A stretch of 64,000 nt of DNA from Lentzea sp. NEAU-D7 (GTDB lineage Bacteria > Actinomycetota > Actinomycetes > Mycobacteriales > Pseudonocardiaceae), in assembly GCF_026242055.1 (NCBI RefSeq), contig NZ_JAPJDL010000007.1, positions 253,693 to 317,692 of the forward strand, read 5' to 3'. The notes below the pieces were generated by a model that saw only the letters and a program-made list of their open reading frames with translations, did not search any database and had not been told where the DNA came from. This document shows positions 16,554 through 24,491 of this stretch, one piece after another (position 1 is the stretch's first letter; the number at the start of each line of letters is the position of its first letter). The position numbers and the translations under genes are program-made.

Positions 16554-18962
16554 ATGACCAGCAACGGGCGTTGCGCACTATGCGACGGCACGATGCCTCC
16601 CGCCACCTCCGAGCAACGCAGGTCCTACTGCTCCAACGCATGCCGCCAACGGGCGTATCGCCGCCGGGTCACCGTCTCCACGGCAGCGCCCGTCACCAGG
16701 CAGAACGTGCGCGTGCTCTCGAACCTGCCCGCGGCGCGCGACACGTTCGTCGGCCGCCAGCAGGAGCTGTCGAAGCTCGACCAGCTCCTGCGCAGGCATC
16801 GTCTCGTTACGCTCGTCGGCAGTGCGGGTGCGGGCAAGACGAGGCTCGCGCTGGAGGCCGCGGGAAGGCTGCGGCGCGGACGGACGGACCGGGTCCTCCT
16901 GGTCGAGCTGGGCGAGATCACCGCTTCCCGAGACGTCATGCCCGCCCTCGCTGACGCGCTCGGGGTCACCGTCCAGTCCGACGAACCGTTGCGCGACACC
17001 GTGGTCGAGACGCTCGTGAACATGAAGGTGCTCGTGGTCCTCGACAACTGCGAGCACCTCCTCGACACCTGCGCCGAGCTCACCGACGTGCTGCTCAACC
17101 GCTGCCCCGGCGTCCGGGTGCTCGCGACGTCGCGCGAAGCCCTGTGGATCACCGGCGAGGTCAGCTTCCACGTCGAGGGCCTGCCCGTTCCCTCGACGGA
17201 CCGGGACCTGGTCACGACGGCGGCGCCGCGCTCCGAGGCCGTGAAGCTGTTCGTGGACAGGGCGCGCGAGCGCAAGCCCGACTTCCGGCTGACGCTCGAC
17301 GACACCGCGGCGGTCGCCCTGTTGTGCGCACGGCTGGAAGGCATGCCGCTCGCGATCGAACTGGCGGCGCGCTGGGTGCAGTTGTTGCCGGTAACGGCCA
17401 TTTGCGACCGCATGGACGAGCCCCTGGAACTGCTGACGCTGGGCTGCCGCAAGTCGCCGTCGCGCCAGAGCTCGCTGCGCGAGGCCATCGACTGGAGCTA
17501 CCAGCTGCTGCAGCCGGACGAGCAGTTCGCGCTGCGGCGGCTGTCCGTCTTCGACGGTGGCTTCGACCTGGCCGCGGCCAACGAGGTCTGCTCGTCGGAA
17601 CGCTCCGCGGAGCCCGTGCTGGACGTGCTGTCACGGCTGCAGGCCAAGTCGTTGCTGGCGGCCATCCCCGGCACGACGAGGTTCCGCCAGCTGGAGACGA
17701 TCCGCTTGCACGCCAGGGAGAAGCTGCTGGCGGCCGGCGAGCTGGACATCGCCTACGAGGCGCTGGCGCGCTGGTTCACCGACCTCTCCGACGTGCTGAT
17801 CACCGCGCCGCTGTCGATGCCCGCGGACGTGCAGCACAAGCTCGACAACCACGTCGACAGCCTGCTCGGCACCGTCGAGTGGGCGGCCGACCGCGCCGAC
17901 GAACGGTTGCTGCTGCTCACCGCGGCCCTGGCGGACTGCACCGCGCGACGCGGACTGCTCGGCCAGGCGCGGGTGATGCTGCGGGACGCGCTGCGCCGGC
18001 CGTCCACCCGGGACGACTACCGCTGCGTGGCGCTGAACCACGCCGCCCGGTTCGCGGCCGAGCAGGGCGACCACGACGAGGCCGCCGCACTCTCCGCCGA
18101 GGCGTCGCGGCTGGTCAGGGACATCGGACAGCCCGCGCTGGTGATGAGCAGCCGCAGCACCCTGGCGGCGGTGCAGCAGTCGTCCGGCGAGTGGGAGGCG
18201 TCGGTCGAGAACAACACCGAGTGCCTGCGCGTCGCGGAGTTGCTGGGCGAGCCCCTCGCGCGTGCGACGGCGTTGGTCGATCTGGCGCGCACGGCCTTGT
18301 CGCTGGGCAAGCACGAACGTGCCGAGAAGAACGTCATGTCCGCGTTGCCCATCTCGCGCGCGTCAGGCGTTCCCGCGCGCATCGCCTCGGCTCTCAACAC
18401 ACGCGGCGCCGTCGCGTTGGTGCAGGGCGACCTGGACGAGGCCACCCACGCCTTCCAGGAGGCGTTGCGAATGGACGGTCTCAACCCGTTGACCGCGCCG
18501 GACGCGTTGGAAGGCCTTGCCGTGGTGGCCTTGACGCGCGGTCAGGCCGAGCGCGCGCTACGGCTGGAGGCGACCGGACGGGCCATGCGCCGATCGGTCG
18601 GTGTGGTGCCGAACCCGTTCTGGGCGGAGAAGGTCGCCGGTGCCATGCGCACCGCACGGCTGATGCTGCCCGCCGCACGCGCAGAGGCCGCGGCCACTCC
18701 GTTGACCGCCGCGGACACCGAGGCGTTCATCCAGGACGAGGTGTGGCTGGACCGCACGGAGGCGGCGTTCGACTCCCTCGACGACCACGAGCGGCGGGTG
18801 GTCGCGTTGCTGGCGAGCGGGCTCACGAACCAGCAGATCGCGAACCGGCTCAACGTGTCGGTGCGGACCGTGGCCTCCCGGCTGCAGCGGCTGCGGGACA
18901 AGCTGGGGCTGCAGAGCCGGGAGGACGTCGCGGCCTGGGGTGCGGAGCGCGCTATCGGCTGA
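16554..18962 (+). CDS. LAL-type STAND regulator with zinc-finger N-terminus
   Basis: The 802-aa protein has three parts. Residues 1-38 carry Cys7, Cys10, Cys26 and Cys30 in a zinc-ribbon-like pattern ending in CRQRAYRRR. Residues about 65-420 are an NB-ARC/AAA-type ATPase with Walker A GSAGAGKT and Walker B VLVVLDNCEH. TPR-like helices follow, and residues about 744-800 are a LuxR helix-turn-helix (ALLASGLTNQQIANRLNVS). Such proteins are ATP-dependent activators, often of secondary metabolism. The zinc finger is a known actinobacterial variant. A good binding site (GAGGAGAGGGA) precedes the ATG. The stop overlaps the convergent HAD gene by 11 bp. Confidence 0.85.
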   Translation: MTSNGRCALCDGTMPPATSEQRRSYCSNACRQRAYRRRVTVSTAAPVTRQNVRVLSNLPAARDTFVGRQQELSKLDQLLRRHRLVTLVGSAGAGKTRLALEAAGRLRRGRTDRVLLVELGEITASRDVMPALADALGVTVQSDEPLRDTVVETLVNMKVLVVLDNCEHLLDTCAELTDVLLNRCPGVRVLATSREALWITGEVSFHVEGLPVPSTDRDLVTTAAPRSEAVKLFVDRARERKPDFRLTLDDTAAVALLCARLEGMPLAIELAARWVQLLPVTAICDRMDEPLELLTLGCRKSPSRQSSLREAIDWSYQLLQPDEQFALRRLSVFDGGFDLAAANEVCSSERSAEPVLDVLSRLQAKSLLAAIPGTTRFRQLETIRLHAREKLLAAGELDIAYEALARWFTDLSDVLITAPLSMPADVQHKLDNHVDSLLGTVEWAADRADERLLLLTAALADCTARRGLLGQARVMLRDALRRPSTRDDYRCVALNHAARFAAEQGDHDEAAALSAEASRLVRDIGQPALVMSSRSTLAAVQQSSGEWEASVENNTECLRVAELLGEPLARATALVDLARTALSLGKHERAEKNVMSALPISRASGVPARIASALNTRGAVALVQGDLDEATHAFQEALRMDGLNPLTAPDALEGLAVVALTRGQAERALRLEATGRAMRRSVGVVPNPFWAEKVAGAMRTARLMLPAARAEAAATPLTAADTEAFIQDEVWLDRTEAAFDSLDDHERRVVALLASGLTNQQIANRLNVSVRTVASRLQRLRDKLGLQSREDVAAWGAERAIG

Positions 18963-19629
18963 GCGCGTACACGTTCACCCACAGCCGGCAGATCTCCTTC
19001 GCCGCGACACGGGCGTCGGAGGCAGTGCACGCCGCCAGCCGCAACACCTCGGAGTCGCGGGCCGCGGAGGCGCTGGGAATCGCGAGCACCGTCATCCCGG
19101 CCGCGTGCGCGGAACGGATCCCCGACGCGGAGTCTTCGACCGCGAGGACGTTCACGGGATCGAGGCCGAGCTTGCGCGCGGCGAGCAGGTACGCGTCGGG
19201 CGCGGGCTTGCCGTTCACGACGTCGTCGCCCGTCACGATCGCCTCCACGTGCCGCCGGAGTCCGGATGCCGACGCGGCGGCCCGCACGTACCGCCGCGGT
19301 GACGCCGACACCAGTCCGACCGGCCCGAGTTCTGCCGCCAGGGCAACGAGTTCCGCCGCGCCGGGCAGCAAGCCGAACGTGCCGCGCGCGATCGCGTCGA
19401 CCATGCCGTCCACGCACTCGGACACCGCGCGTTCCGGTGTGAGGCCATGGCACCGTTGCGCGAGGTAGGCACTCCAGTTCGCGGTGCTCGTGCCCTGGAT
19501 CGCCACCCAGTCGGCGTGGGTCCAGCGGTGGTCGTGGCGGGCCGCGACGGTGCCGATCACCTGGTTCCAGGTCGCGGCGCTGTCGACGAGGGTCTCGTCG
19601 AGGTCGAAGACGGTCGCGAGCAGCGTCAC
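18952..19629 (-). CDS. HAD-superfamily phosphatase
   Basis: The 225-aa protein is a HAD hydrolase of the beta-phosphoglucomutase/phosphatase type. Motif I is DLDETLVDS near the N-terminus, motif II SAS, motif III GKPAPDAYL and motif IV VEDSASGI. GTG 19629 overlaps the ribB stop (GTGA), so the two are translationally coupled. That coupling suggests it may dephosphorylate a riboflavin intermediate, since the phosphatase of that pathway is a HAD protein in several bacteria. This role is an inference. Confidence 0.85.
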   Translation of the reverse strand: MTLLATVFDLDETLVDSAATWNQVIGTVAARHDHRWTHADWVAIQGTSTANWSAYLAQRCHGLTPERAVSECVDGMVDAIARGTFGLLPGAAELVALAAELGPVGLVSASPRRYVRAAASASGLRRHVEAIVTGDDVVNGKPAPDAYLLAARKLGLDPVNVLAVEDSASGIRSAHAAGMTVLAIPSASAARDSEVLRLAACTASDARVAAKEICRLWVNVYALSR

Positions 19630-20282
19630 AGCGCGACCGCGCTCTCCCGCGCGAACGCCGCGAGTTGCTCGATGGACACCAGTTTCAGCCAGTGCCGGTC
19701 CGCGAACGCCCTGAGCTGCGGCAGCCGCGCGACGCCGCCGTCCTCGTCGCAGACCTCGCTGATCACGGCGACGGGCTCGCACCCGGCCAGCCTCATCAGC
19801 TCGACGGCGGCCTCGGTGTGCCCGCGCCGCTCGTCCAGGCCGCCTGCCCTGGCGCGCAACGGGAACACGTGTCCAGGCCGGCGCACGTCCTGCGGAGTGC
19901 TCGACGGATCAGCGAGAACGCGCAGCGTGCGGGCGCGGTCGGCGGCGGAGATGCCGGAGTCGATGCCGCTCGTGGCGTCGACGGAGACGGTGTAGGCGGT
20001 ACCTTCGGGATCCTCGTTGTCCTGGACCATCAGCGGCAGCCGCATCCGGTCGGCGACCTCGGGGGCCACCGGCGCGCAGATCAGACCGCTCGTGTGCCGC
20101 ACGTAGAACGCCAGTGCCTGCCGGGTGGCGTGCTCGGCGGCCATGACCAGGTCGCCTTCGTTCTCGCGGTCCTCGTCGTCGACGACGATCACCGGCCGGC
20201 CTGCGCGCAGGTCGGCGACGGCCGCCGGGACCGAGTCGAGGCTTGGTGTGCGTTTTGCCTGTTCAGGAACGGTGAGGTTCAC
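19626..20282 (-). CDS. ribB: 3,4-dihydroxy-2-butanone 4-phosphate synthase
   Basis: The 218-aa protein converts ribulose 5-phosphate to the four-carbon unit of riboflavin plus formate. The acidic catalytic loop DDEDRENEGD lies at about residue 35, HTSGLICAP in the middle, and the substrate-binding RRGHTEAAVELMRLAG near 152. It is a free-standing RibB, not fused to the GTP cyclohydrolase II found in many RibBA proteins. GTG 20282 follows GATGAGGA. No FMN riboswitch is visible upstream. It overlaps the HAD gene downstream. Confidence 0.93.
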   Translation of the reverse strand: MNLTVPEQAKRTPSLDSVPAAVADLRAGRPVIVVDDEDRENEGDLVMAAEHATRQALAFYVRHTSGLICAPVAPEVADRMRLPLMVQDNEDPEGTAYTVSVDATSGIDSGISAADRARTLRVLADPSSTPQDVRRPGHVFPLRARAGGLDERRGHTEAAVELMRLAGCEPVAVISEVCDEDGGVARLPQLRAFADRHWLKLVSIEQLAAFARESAVAL

Positions 20283-20461
20283 GTCCTCATCGTTGGGAAC
20301 GGGCGGGGGTGACGCTCGGCGGACGAGTCGGTTTGACCCGAAGGTGCGAACTTCCCGACGACTGCCGTCTTGGCCCGGCCCAAATGGTTAACCAACCAGC
20401 CGGAATCTGGACGGCCGGGAGCAGCTAAACCGTTTTCGGACTGCTCCGTTCGAGTGACGGC

Positions 20462-20504
20462 AGAGGTCTAGACCTTGACCTTCGAGTGGTCTAAACCACA
20501 TCGT
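20462..20504 (+). promoter_or_regulatory. Chitinase promoter with two DasR-like boxes
   Basis: Two near-copies of the DasR element (consensus ACTGGTCTAGACCACT) occur: 20462-20477 keeps the 10-bp core GGTCTAGACC, and 20485-20500 (AGTGGTCTAAACCACA) matches 13 of 16 positions. Their centres are 23 bp apart. TTGACC at 20475-20480 and CATCGT at 20499-20504 could be -35 and -10 boxes, which puts the second box inside the promoter. That fits repression relieved by N-acetylglucosamine signals. Confidence 0.8.
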
Positions 20505-20533
20505 TCCGGTACCCCCTGCGACTGAGGAGACCG

Positions 20534-22147
20534 ATGTCCAAGTCCCGATGGCATCTAGCTGCTCTCTTCGCGGCTGTCGCCGCGATGGTCCTCGGAATCG
20601 TCGTCGTGCCCGCTGCTAGCGGCGCCGGTGGCGTTTCCGCCACGTTCTCCAAGGGTTCTGACTGGGGAACGGGCTTCGAGGGCAAGTACACGATCAAGAA
20701 CAACAGCGCGGCGGCCCTGACCGCGTGGACCGTCGAGTTCACGCTCCCCGCCAACCACAAGGTGACCTCGCTGTGGGACGGCTCGTACACGACGAGCGGC
20801 CAGACCGTCACGGTCAAGAACACCTGGAACGGCAGCATCGCCGTCGGCGGGTCGGTGAGCTTCGGCTTCAACGGCTCGTACACCGGCACGTTCGGTGCGC
20901 CGACCAACTGCAAGCTCAACGGTGGCTCGTGTGAGGCCGGCGGGACCAACCCGACGACGACCACGACGACCACGACCACCACCACGACGACCACGACCAC
21001 CACGACGACGACCGGCCCGCCCCCGCCTCCGGGGAAGATCAACCTGGGCTACTTCGCGGAGTGGGGCGTGTACCCGGCGCGCAACTACCAGGTGAAGAAC
21101 ATCGACACCTCGGGTTCGGCGTCGAAGCTCACGCACATCAACTACGCGTTCGGCAACGTGACCGGCGGCAAGTGCACCATCGGTGAGGCCTACCCCGCCA
21201 TCGAGAAGTCGATGACGGCGGCGGAGAGCGTCGACGGCGTCGCTGACACCTGGGACGCGCCGGTGCGCGGCAACTTCAACCAGCTGATGAAGCTCAAGAA
21301 GAAGTACCCGCACCTCAAGGTGCTCTACTCGTTCGGTGGCTGGACCTGGTCCGGTGGTTTCGGTGATGCGTCGAAGAACCTGCAGACGTTCGTCGACTCC
21401 TGCTACAGCCTGCTCGAGGACCCGCGCTGGGCGAGCCTGTTCGATGGCATCGACATCGACTGGGAGTACCCGAACGCGTGTGGTCTGTCGTGCGACACCA
21501 GTGGCTTCGCGGCATACAAGAACATGATGCAGAAGCTGCGCGAGCGGTTCGGCCCGAACTACCTCGTCACCTCGGCGATCACCGCTGACGGCTCCGACGG
21601 CGGCAAGATCGACGCGGCTGACTACGGTGGCGCGGCGCCGTTCCAGGACTGGTTCAACGTCATGACGTACGACTACTTCGGTGCGTGGGCGGCCAAGGGC
21701 CCGACGGCTCCGCACTCCCCGCTGACGTCGTACACCGGCATCCCGACCGCCGGCTTCAACTCCGAGGCCGCGATCTCCAAGCTGCGCTCCAAGGGCATTC
21801 CGGCCAGCAAGCTCCTGCTCGGCATCGGCTTCTACGGCCGCGGCTGGACCGGTGTGACGCAGGCTGCCCCCGGTGGCACGGCGACGGGTCCGGCTCCGGG
21901 CACCTTCGAGGCGGGCATCGAGGACTACAAGGTCCTGAAGACCAAGTGCCCCGCCACCGGCACCATCGCCGGCACGGCCTACGCGTTCTGCAACGGCGAG
22001 TGGTGGAGCTACGACACCCCGCAGACGATCACCAGCAAGATCCAGTGGGCACGCGGCCAGGGTCTCGGCGGCGCGTTCTTCTGGGAGCTCAACGGTGACA
22101 CCGCGAACGGTGAGTTGATCACAGCGATGAAGAACGCCCTCGGGTAG
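20534..22147 (+). CDS. Secreted GH18 chitinase with CBM2
   Basis: The 537-aa protein hydrolyses chitin outside the cell. A signal peptide covers about residues 1-31. A family 2 carbohydrate-binding module (about 33-135, with conserved Trp residues) is followed by a Thr-rich linker (about 139-160) and a GH18 domain with SFGGW and DGIDIDWEYP at 304-313, Glu311 being the acid/base. MTYDYFG and the late WELNGD are further GH18 landmarks. It is monocistronic, preceded by DasR-like boxes and followed by a strong terminator. Architecture matches Streptomyces family 18 chitinases. Confidence 0.95.
   Translation: MSKSRWHLAALFAAVAAMVLGIVVVPAASGAGGVSATFSKGSDWGTGFEGKYTIKNNSAAALTAWTVEFTLPANHKVTSLWDGSYTTSGQTVTVKNTWNGSIAVGGSVSFGFNGSYTGTFGAPTNCKLNGGSCEAGGTNPTTTTTTTTTTTTTTTTTTTTGPPPPPGKINLGYFAEWGVYPARNYQVKNIDTSGSASKLTHINYAFGNVTGGKCTIGEAYPAIEKSMTAAESVDGVADTWDAPVRGNFNQLMKLKKKYPHLKVLYSFGGWTWSGGFGDASKNLQTFVDSCYSLLEDPRWASLFDGIDIDWEYPNACGLSCDTSGFAAYKNMMQKLRERFGPNYLVTSAITADGSDGGKIDAADYGGAAPFQDWFNVMTYDYFGAWAAKGPTAPHSPLTSYTGIPTAGFNSEAAISKLRSKGIPASKLLLGIGFYGRGWTGVTQAAPGGTATGPAPGTFEAGIEDYKVLKTKCPATGTIAGTAYAFCNGEWWSYDTPQTITSKIQWARGQGLGGAFFWELNGDTANGELITAMKNALG
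20949..21012 (+). repeat. ACC/ACG microsatellite encoding the poly-Thr linker
   Basis: About 21 threonine codons alternate between ACC and ACG. The tract links the CBM2 and catalytic parts. Such a near-perfect 3-bp repeat can change length by slippage without breaking the frame. Confidence 0.8.
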
Positions 22148-22165
22148 TCCTTCACAACGCCGGGA

Positions 22166-22195
22166 GGGGAGCTGGGTCAACCCAGCTCCCCTTTT
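22166..22195. terminator. Bidirectional terminator between chitinase and serine hydrolase
   Basis: A perfect stem of 11-12 bp (22166-22177 with 22180-22191) is followed by TTTTGTGTG on the plus strand. It ends 13 bp before the stop of the convergent serine hydrolase, so it probably serves both genes. Confidence 0.85.
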
Positions 22196-22207
22196 GTGTG
22201 CCCGGAA

Positions 22208-23299
22208 TCAGCAGAAGACCTCGGTCAGGAGCTTGTTGAAGGCGTCGCCGGGGTCGCCCTGGGCGGGACCGCTGGTGGCGCTGAGCTCGAAGCGCTTCTT
22301 GCTGTCGGGCGTGGTCATCATCTCCGACGAGTAGCCGGGGATGCCGCCTCCGTGACCCCACACCTTGGTGCCGCACGGCAACGTCTGCACCTGCAGGCCG
22401 AGTCCGTACTCCGGGCTCACGGCCGTCGTCCTGCTGATCTCCTGCTGCTGCGCGGGCTTGAGCAGCCTGCCGCTCGACAGGGCCGTGACGAACGTGTCCA
22501 GGTCGCGCGTCGTGGAGATCATCTCGCCGGCCGCCCAGGCGACCGACGGGTTGATGCGGGTGATGTCGGACGGCTTGCCCGCGACGGTCCAGTAGCCGTG
22601 GGCGTGCGGGCCGCTGATGCGGACCTCGTCTCCCGGCACCTCGGTGTCGTCGAGGCGCAACGGCTTCAGGATCCGCTGCTCGACCGCCTTCTCGTAGGGC
22701 TTGCCGGTGATCTTCTCGATCAGCAGACCGGCTACGACGTAGTTGGTGTTGGAGTAGCTCCACTTCGTGCCGGGCTCGAAGTCGAGCGGCTTGGACGTCG
22801 AGAGCGCGAGGAGCTCCTGCGGAGACCAGCTCTTGTAGCGGATCTGCTCGAACTCCTCGGGACTGAGCGGCAACGCGTCGGTGTAGTTGAAGAGCCCGCT
22901 CGTGTGCTGCAGAACCTGGCGCACGGTGATGCGGCTGTCGATCAGGCCGGGCAGGTAGCGGACGACCGGGGCGTCCAGGTCGATCTTGCCCTCACCGGCG
23001 AGCTGCAGCGTCACCGTGGACACGAACGTCTTGGTGATGCTGCCGACGCGGAACCTGCCGTTCTGCGGCACGGGCCTGGCGCTGTTCAGCTCGGCCTTGC
23101 CGGAGGCGGCCGTGAAGCGCTGCCGCCCGTCCACGACTCTGGCCTGCACGCCCAGAGCCGCCCCGCTCCGCGTGATCTGGTCCAGGGCCTGCTGGACGAC
23201 CTCGCGGTCCACGCTCGACGTGTCCGCCGACGCGACGCCCGCGGTGGTCAGAGCCAGCAGGCTCGCTGCGGTAACTGTGGCTACCAATCGATTCCCCAT
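22208..23299 (-). CDS. Secreted serine hydrolase (class C beta-lactamase/DD-peptidase family)
   Basis: The 363-aa protein has a signal peptide (about 1-26) and the three active-site motifs of the family: SITK (SxxK), YSN (YxN) and HGGG in place of KTG. It is likely a D-alanyl-D-alanine carboxypeptidase or esterase outside the membrane. ATG 23299 follows AGGGTG. The gene upstream on the same strand is a broken paralogue, so the pair arose by tandem duplication. Confidence 0.9.
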   Translation of the reverse strand: MGNRLVATVTAASLLALTTAGVASADTSSVDREVVQQALDQITRSGAALGVQARVVDGRQRFTAASGKAELNSARPVPQNGRFRVGSITKTFVSTVTLQLAGEGKIDLDAPVVRYLPGLIDSRITVRQVLQHTSGLFNYTDALPLSPEEFEQIRYKSWSPQELLALSTSKPLDFEPGTKWSYSNTNYVVAGLLIEKITGKPYEKAVEQRILKPLRLDDTEVPGDEVRISGPHAHGYWTVAGKPSDITRINPSVAWAAGEMISTTRDLDTFVTALSSGRLLKPAQQQEISRTTAVSPEYGLGLQVQTLPCGTKVWGHGGGIPGYSSEMMTTPDSKKRFELSATSGPAQGDPGDAFNKLLTEVFC

Positions 23300-23412
23300 G
23301 CTCACACCCTGTCGTTGCGGGGTGCCGGCCCGCATCCACCTTCAGTCGTACGAAGGCCCTAGGGGTTTCGCTGAGGAACCACCGGCGGGAGACGGGATGT
23401 CCCCTGCTCCGT

Positions 23413-24477
23413 TCAGCAGAAGATCTCGTTGATCAGCTTGTCGTAGGCGTTCGTCGGGTCGCCCGTGCCGACGCCGGCGCTGATGGACAACTCCGCCCGC
23501 CGCTTCAGGTCCGGCGTCGAGTAGGCGTAGCTCGCGAAGCCGGGCACGCCACCGGGGTGGCCGATGATCATCGTGCCGCGCGGGGCCTTCTCCACGAAGA
23601 CGCCGAGGCCGTAGTCGGTGCTCACCGGGGTCGTCCTCGTCAGTTCGGCCTGCTGGGCGGGCTTGAGCAGCTTGCCGGTGAGCAGTGCGGCGTAGAAGGT
23701 GTCGAGGTCCCTGGTGGTCGTGATGACGCCGCCGACCGCCCAGCAGACGGACGGGTTCCAGCGCGTGGTGTCGACCGGCTGCCCGTTCACGATCCCGTAC
23801 GAGTGCGCGTGCGGGCCGCGGATCTCCGGGTCGTCACCGGGGAACGTGGTCTCGTGCAGGCGCAGCGGCTTCAGAACGCGCTGTGCGACGACCTGCTCGT
23901 ACTCGCGGCCGGTGACCTTCTCGATCAGCATGCCGAGGATGACGTAGTTGGTGTTGTTGTACTCCTACCTGGTGCCGGGCTGCGGTTTGGCGCTTCGGCG
24001 TGAAATCGGGCGGCGGTCGGGCCCCGCCCTCCCAAGGGGGCTGACCACCAGGCCTCTCCACGCTATTCGCAAATTCGGTCCGTCAAGGGGCCGCTCGCCG
24101 ATCTGTGGACAACTCCGCAGGCCCCGGTGAGTTGTCCATAGATCGCCGGACGGGGGCTTGACAGCGCGTTCCCGCAGGTAAAGTCAGGTTCCTGCCACCT
24201 GGGTGGTCAGCCCCCGGGAGGGTGGGGCCCTGCCCGCCGGAACCGACCGACATGCCACTCCAGGCGCTGGTTGTTCATCTCCGCGGTGCCGGACCACGCG
24301 GTGAAGCGGGTCCGCCACCCGACATGCGGATCTGAGCGCTCTGGGCCGTCCCGGCGGTGATCATGTCGTCAGGCCCTCCTGGACGACCCGGCGGTCGACC
24401 TGGGTCTCGTCGGCGACGGCGGTTCCGGTGAAGAGCAGGCTGAATGCGGCCAGAGTGGCGAGCAAGCGTGTGCCCAT
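23413..24477 (-). pseudogene. Broken serine-hydrolase paralogue carrying a small palindromic element
   Basis: The N-terminus from ATG 24477 (MGTRLLATLAAFSLLF, then DRRVVQEGL) matches the neighbour at 22208. After about 38 codons the frame shifts. The next homologous piece (TRFTAWSGTAE, then GRFRRAG, near 24241-24330) is in another frame. The SxxK segment and about 100 residues after it are missing, replaced by the element at 24011-24240. Homology resumes near 23975 (KPQPGT), where the Trp codon before the YxN motif is TAG, and then runs intact to the stop, including a HPGG motif. It cannot make an active enzyme. It starts 15 nt after the M14 carboxypeptidase. Confidence 0.85.
24011..24240. 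mobile_element. MITE-like palindromic element of about 230 bp
   Basis: Inverted arms of about 42 bp (24011-24052 and 24197-24240) match at roughly 36 positions, with a perfect 14-bp core at 24036-24049 and 24202-24215. Between them lies a second hairpin, 24100-24115 with 24129-24144, paired at 15 of 16 positions. TTGACA at 24158 and TAAAGT at 24179 resemble a promoter with a short spacer. There is no coding capacity. The element lies in the middle of a dead gene. No target duplication could be defined. Confidence 0.6.
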
Positions 24478-24491
24478 GCCCCCACAATGCT

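Noticed and set aside
20283..20461. FMN riboswitch upstream of ribB
   Set aside because: The conserved RFN-element sequences are not found in the leader on the minus strand.
20949..21012. CRISPR-like repeat array
   Set aside because: It is a codon-level ACC/ACG repeat that encodes a threonine linker and has no spacers.
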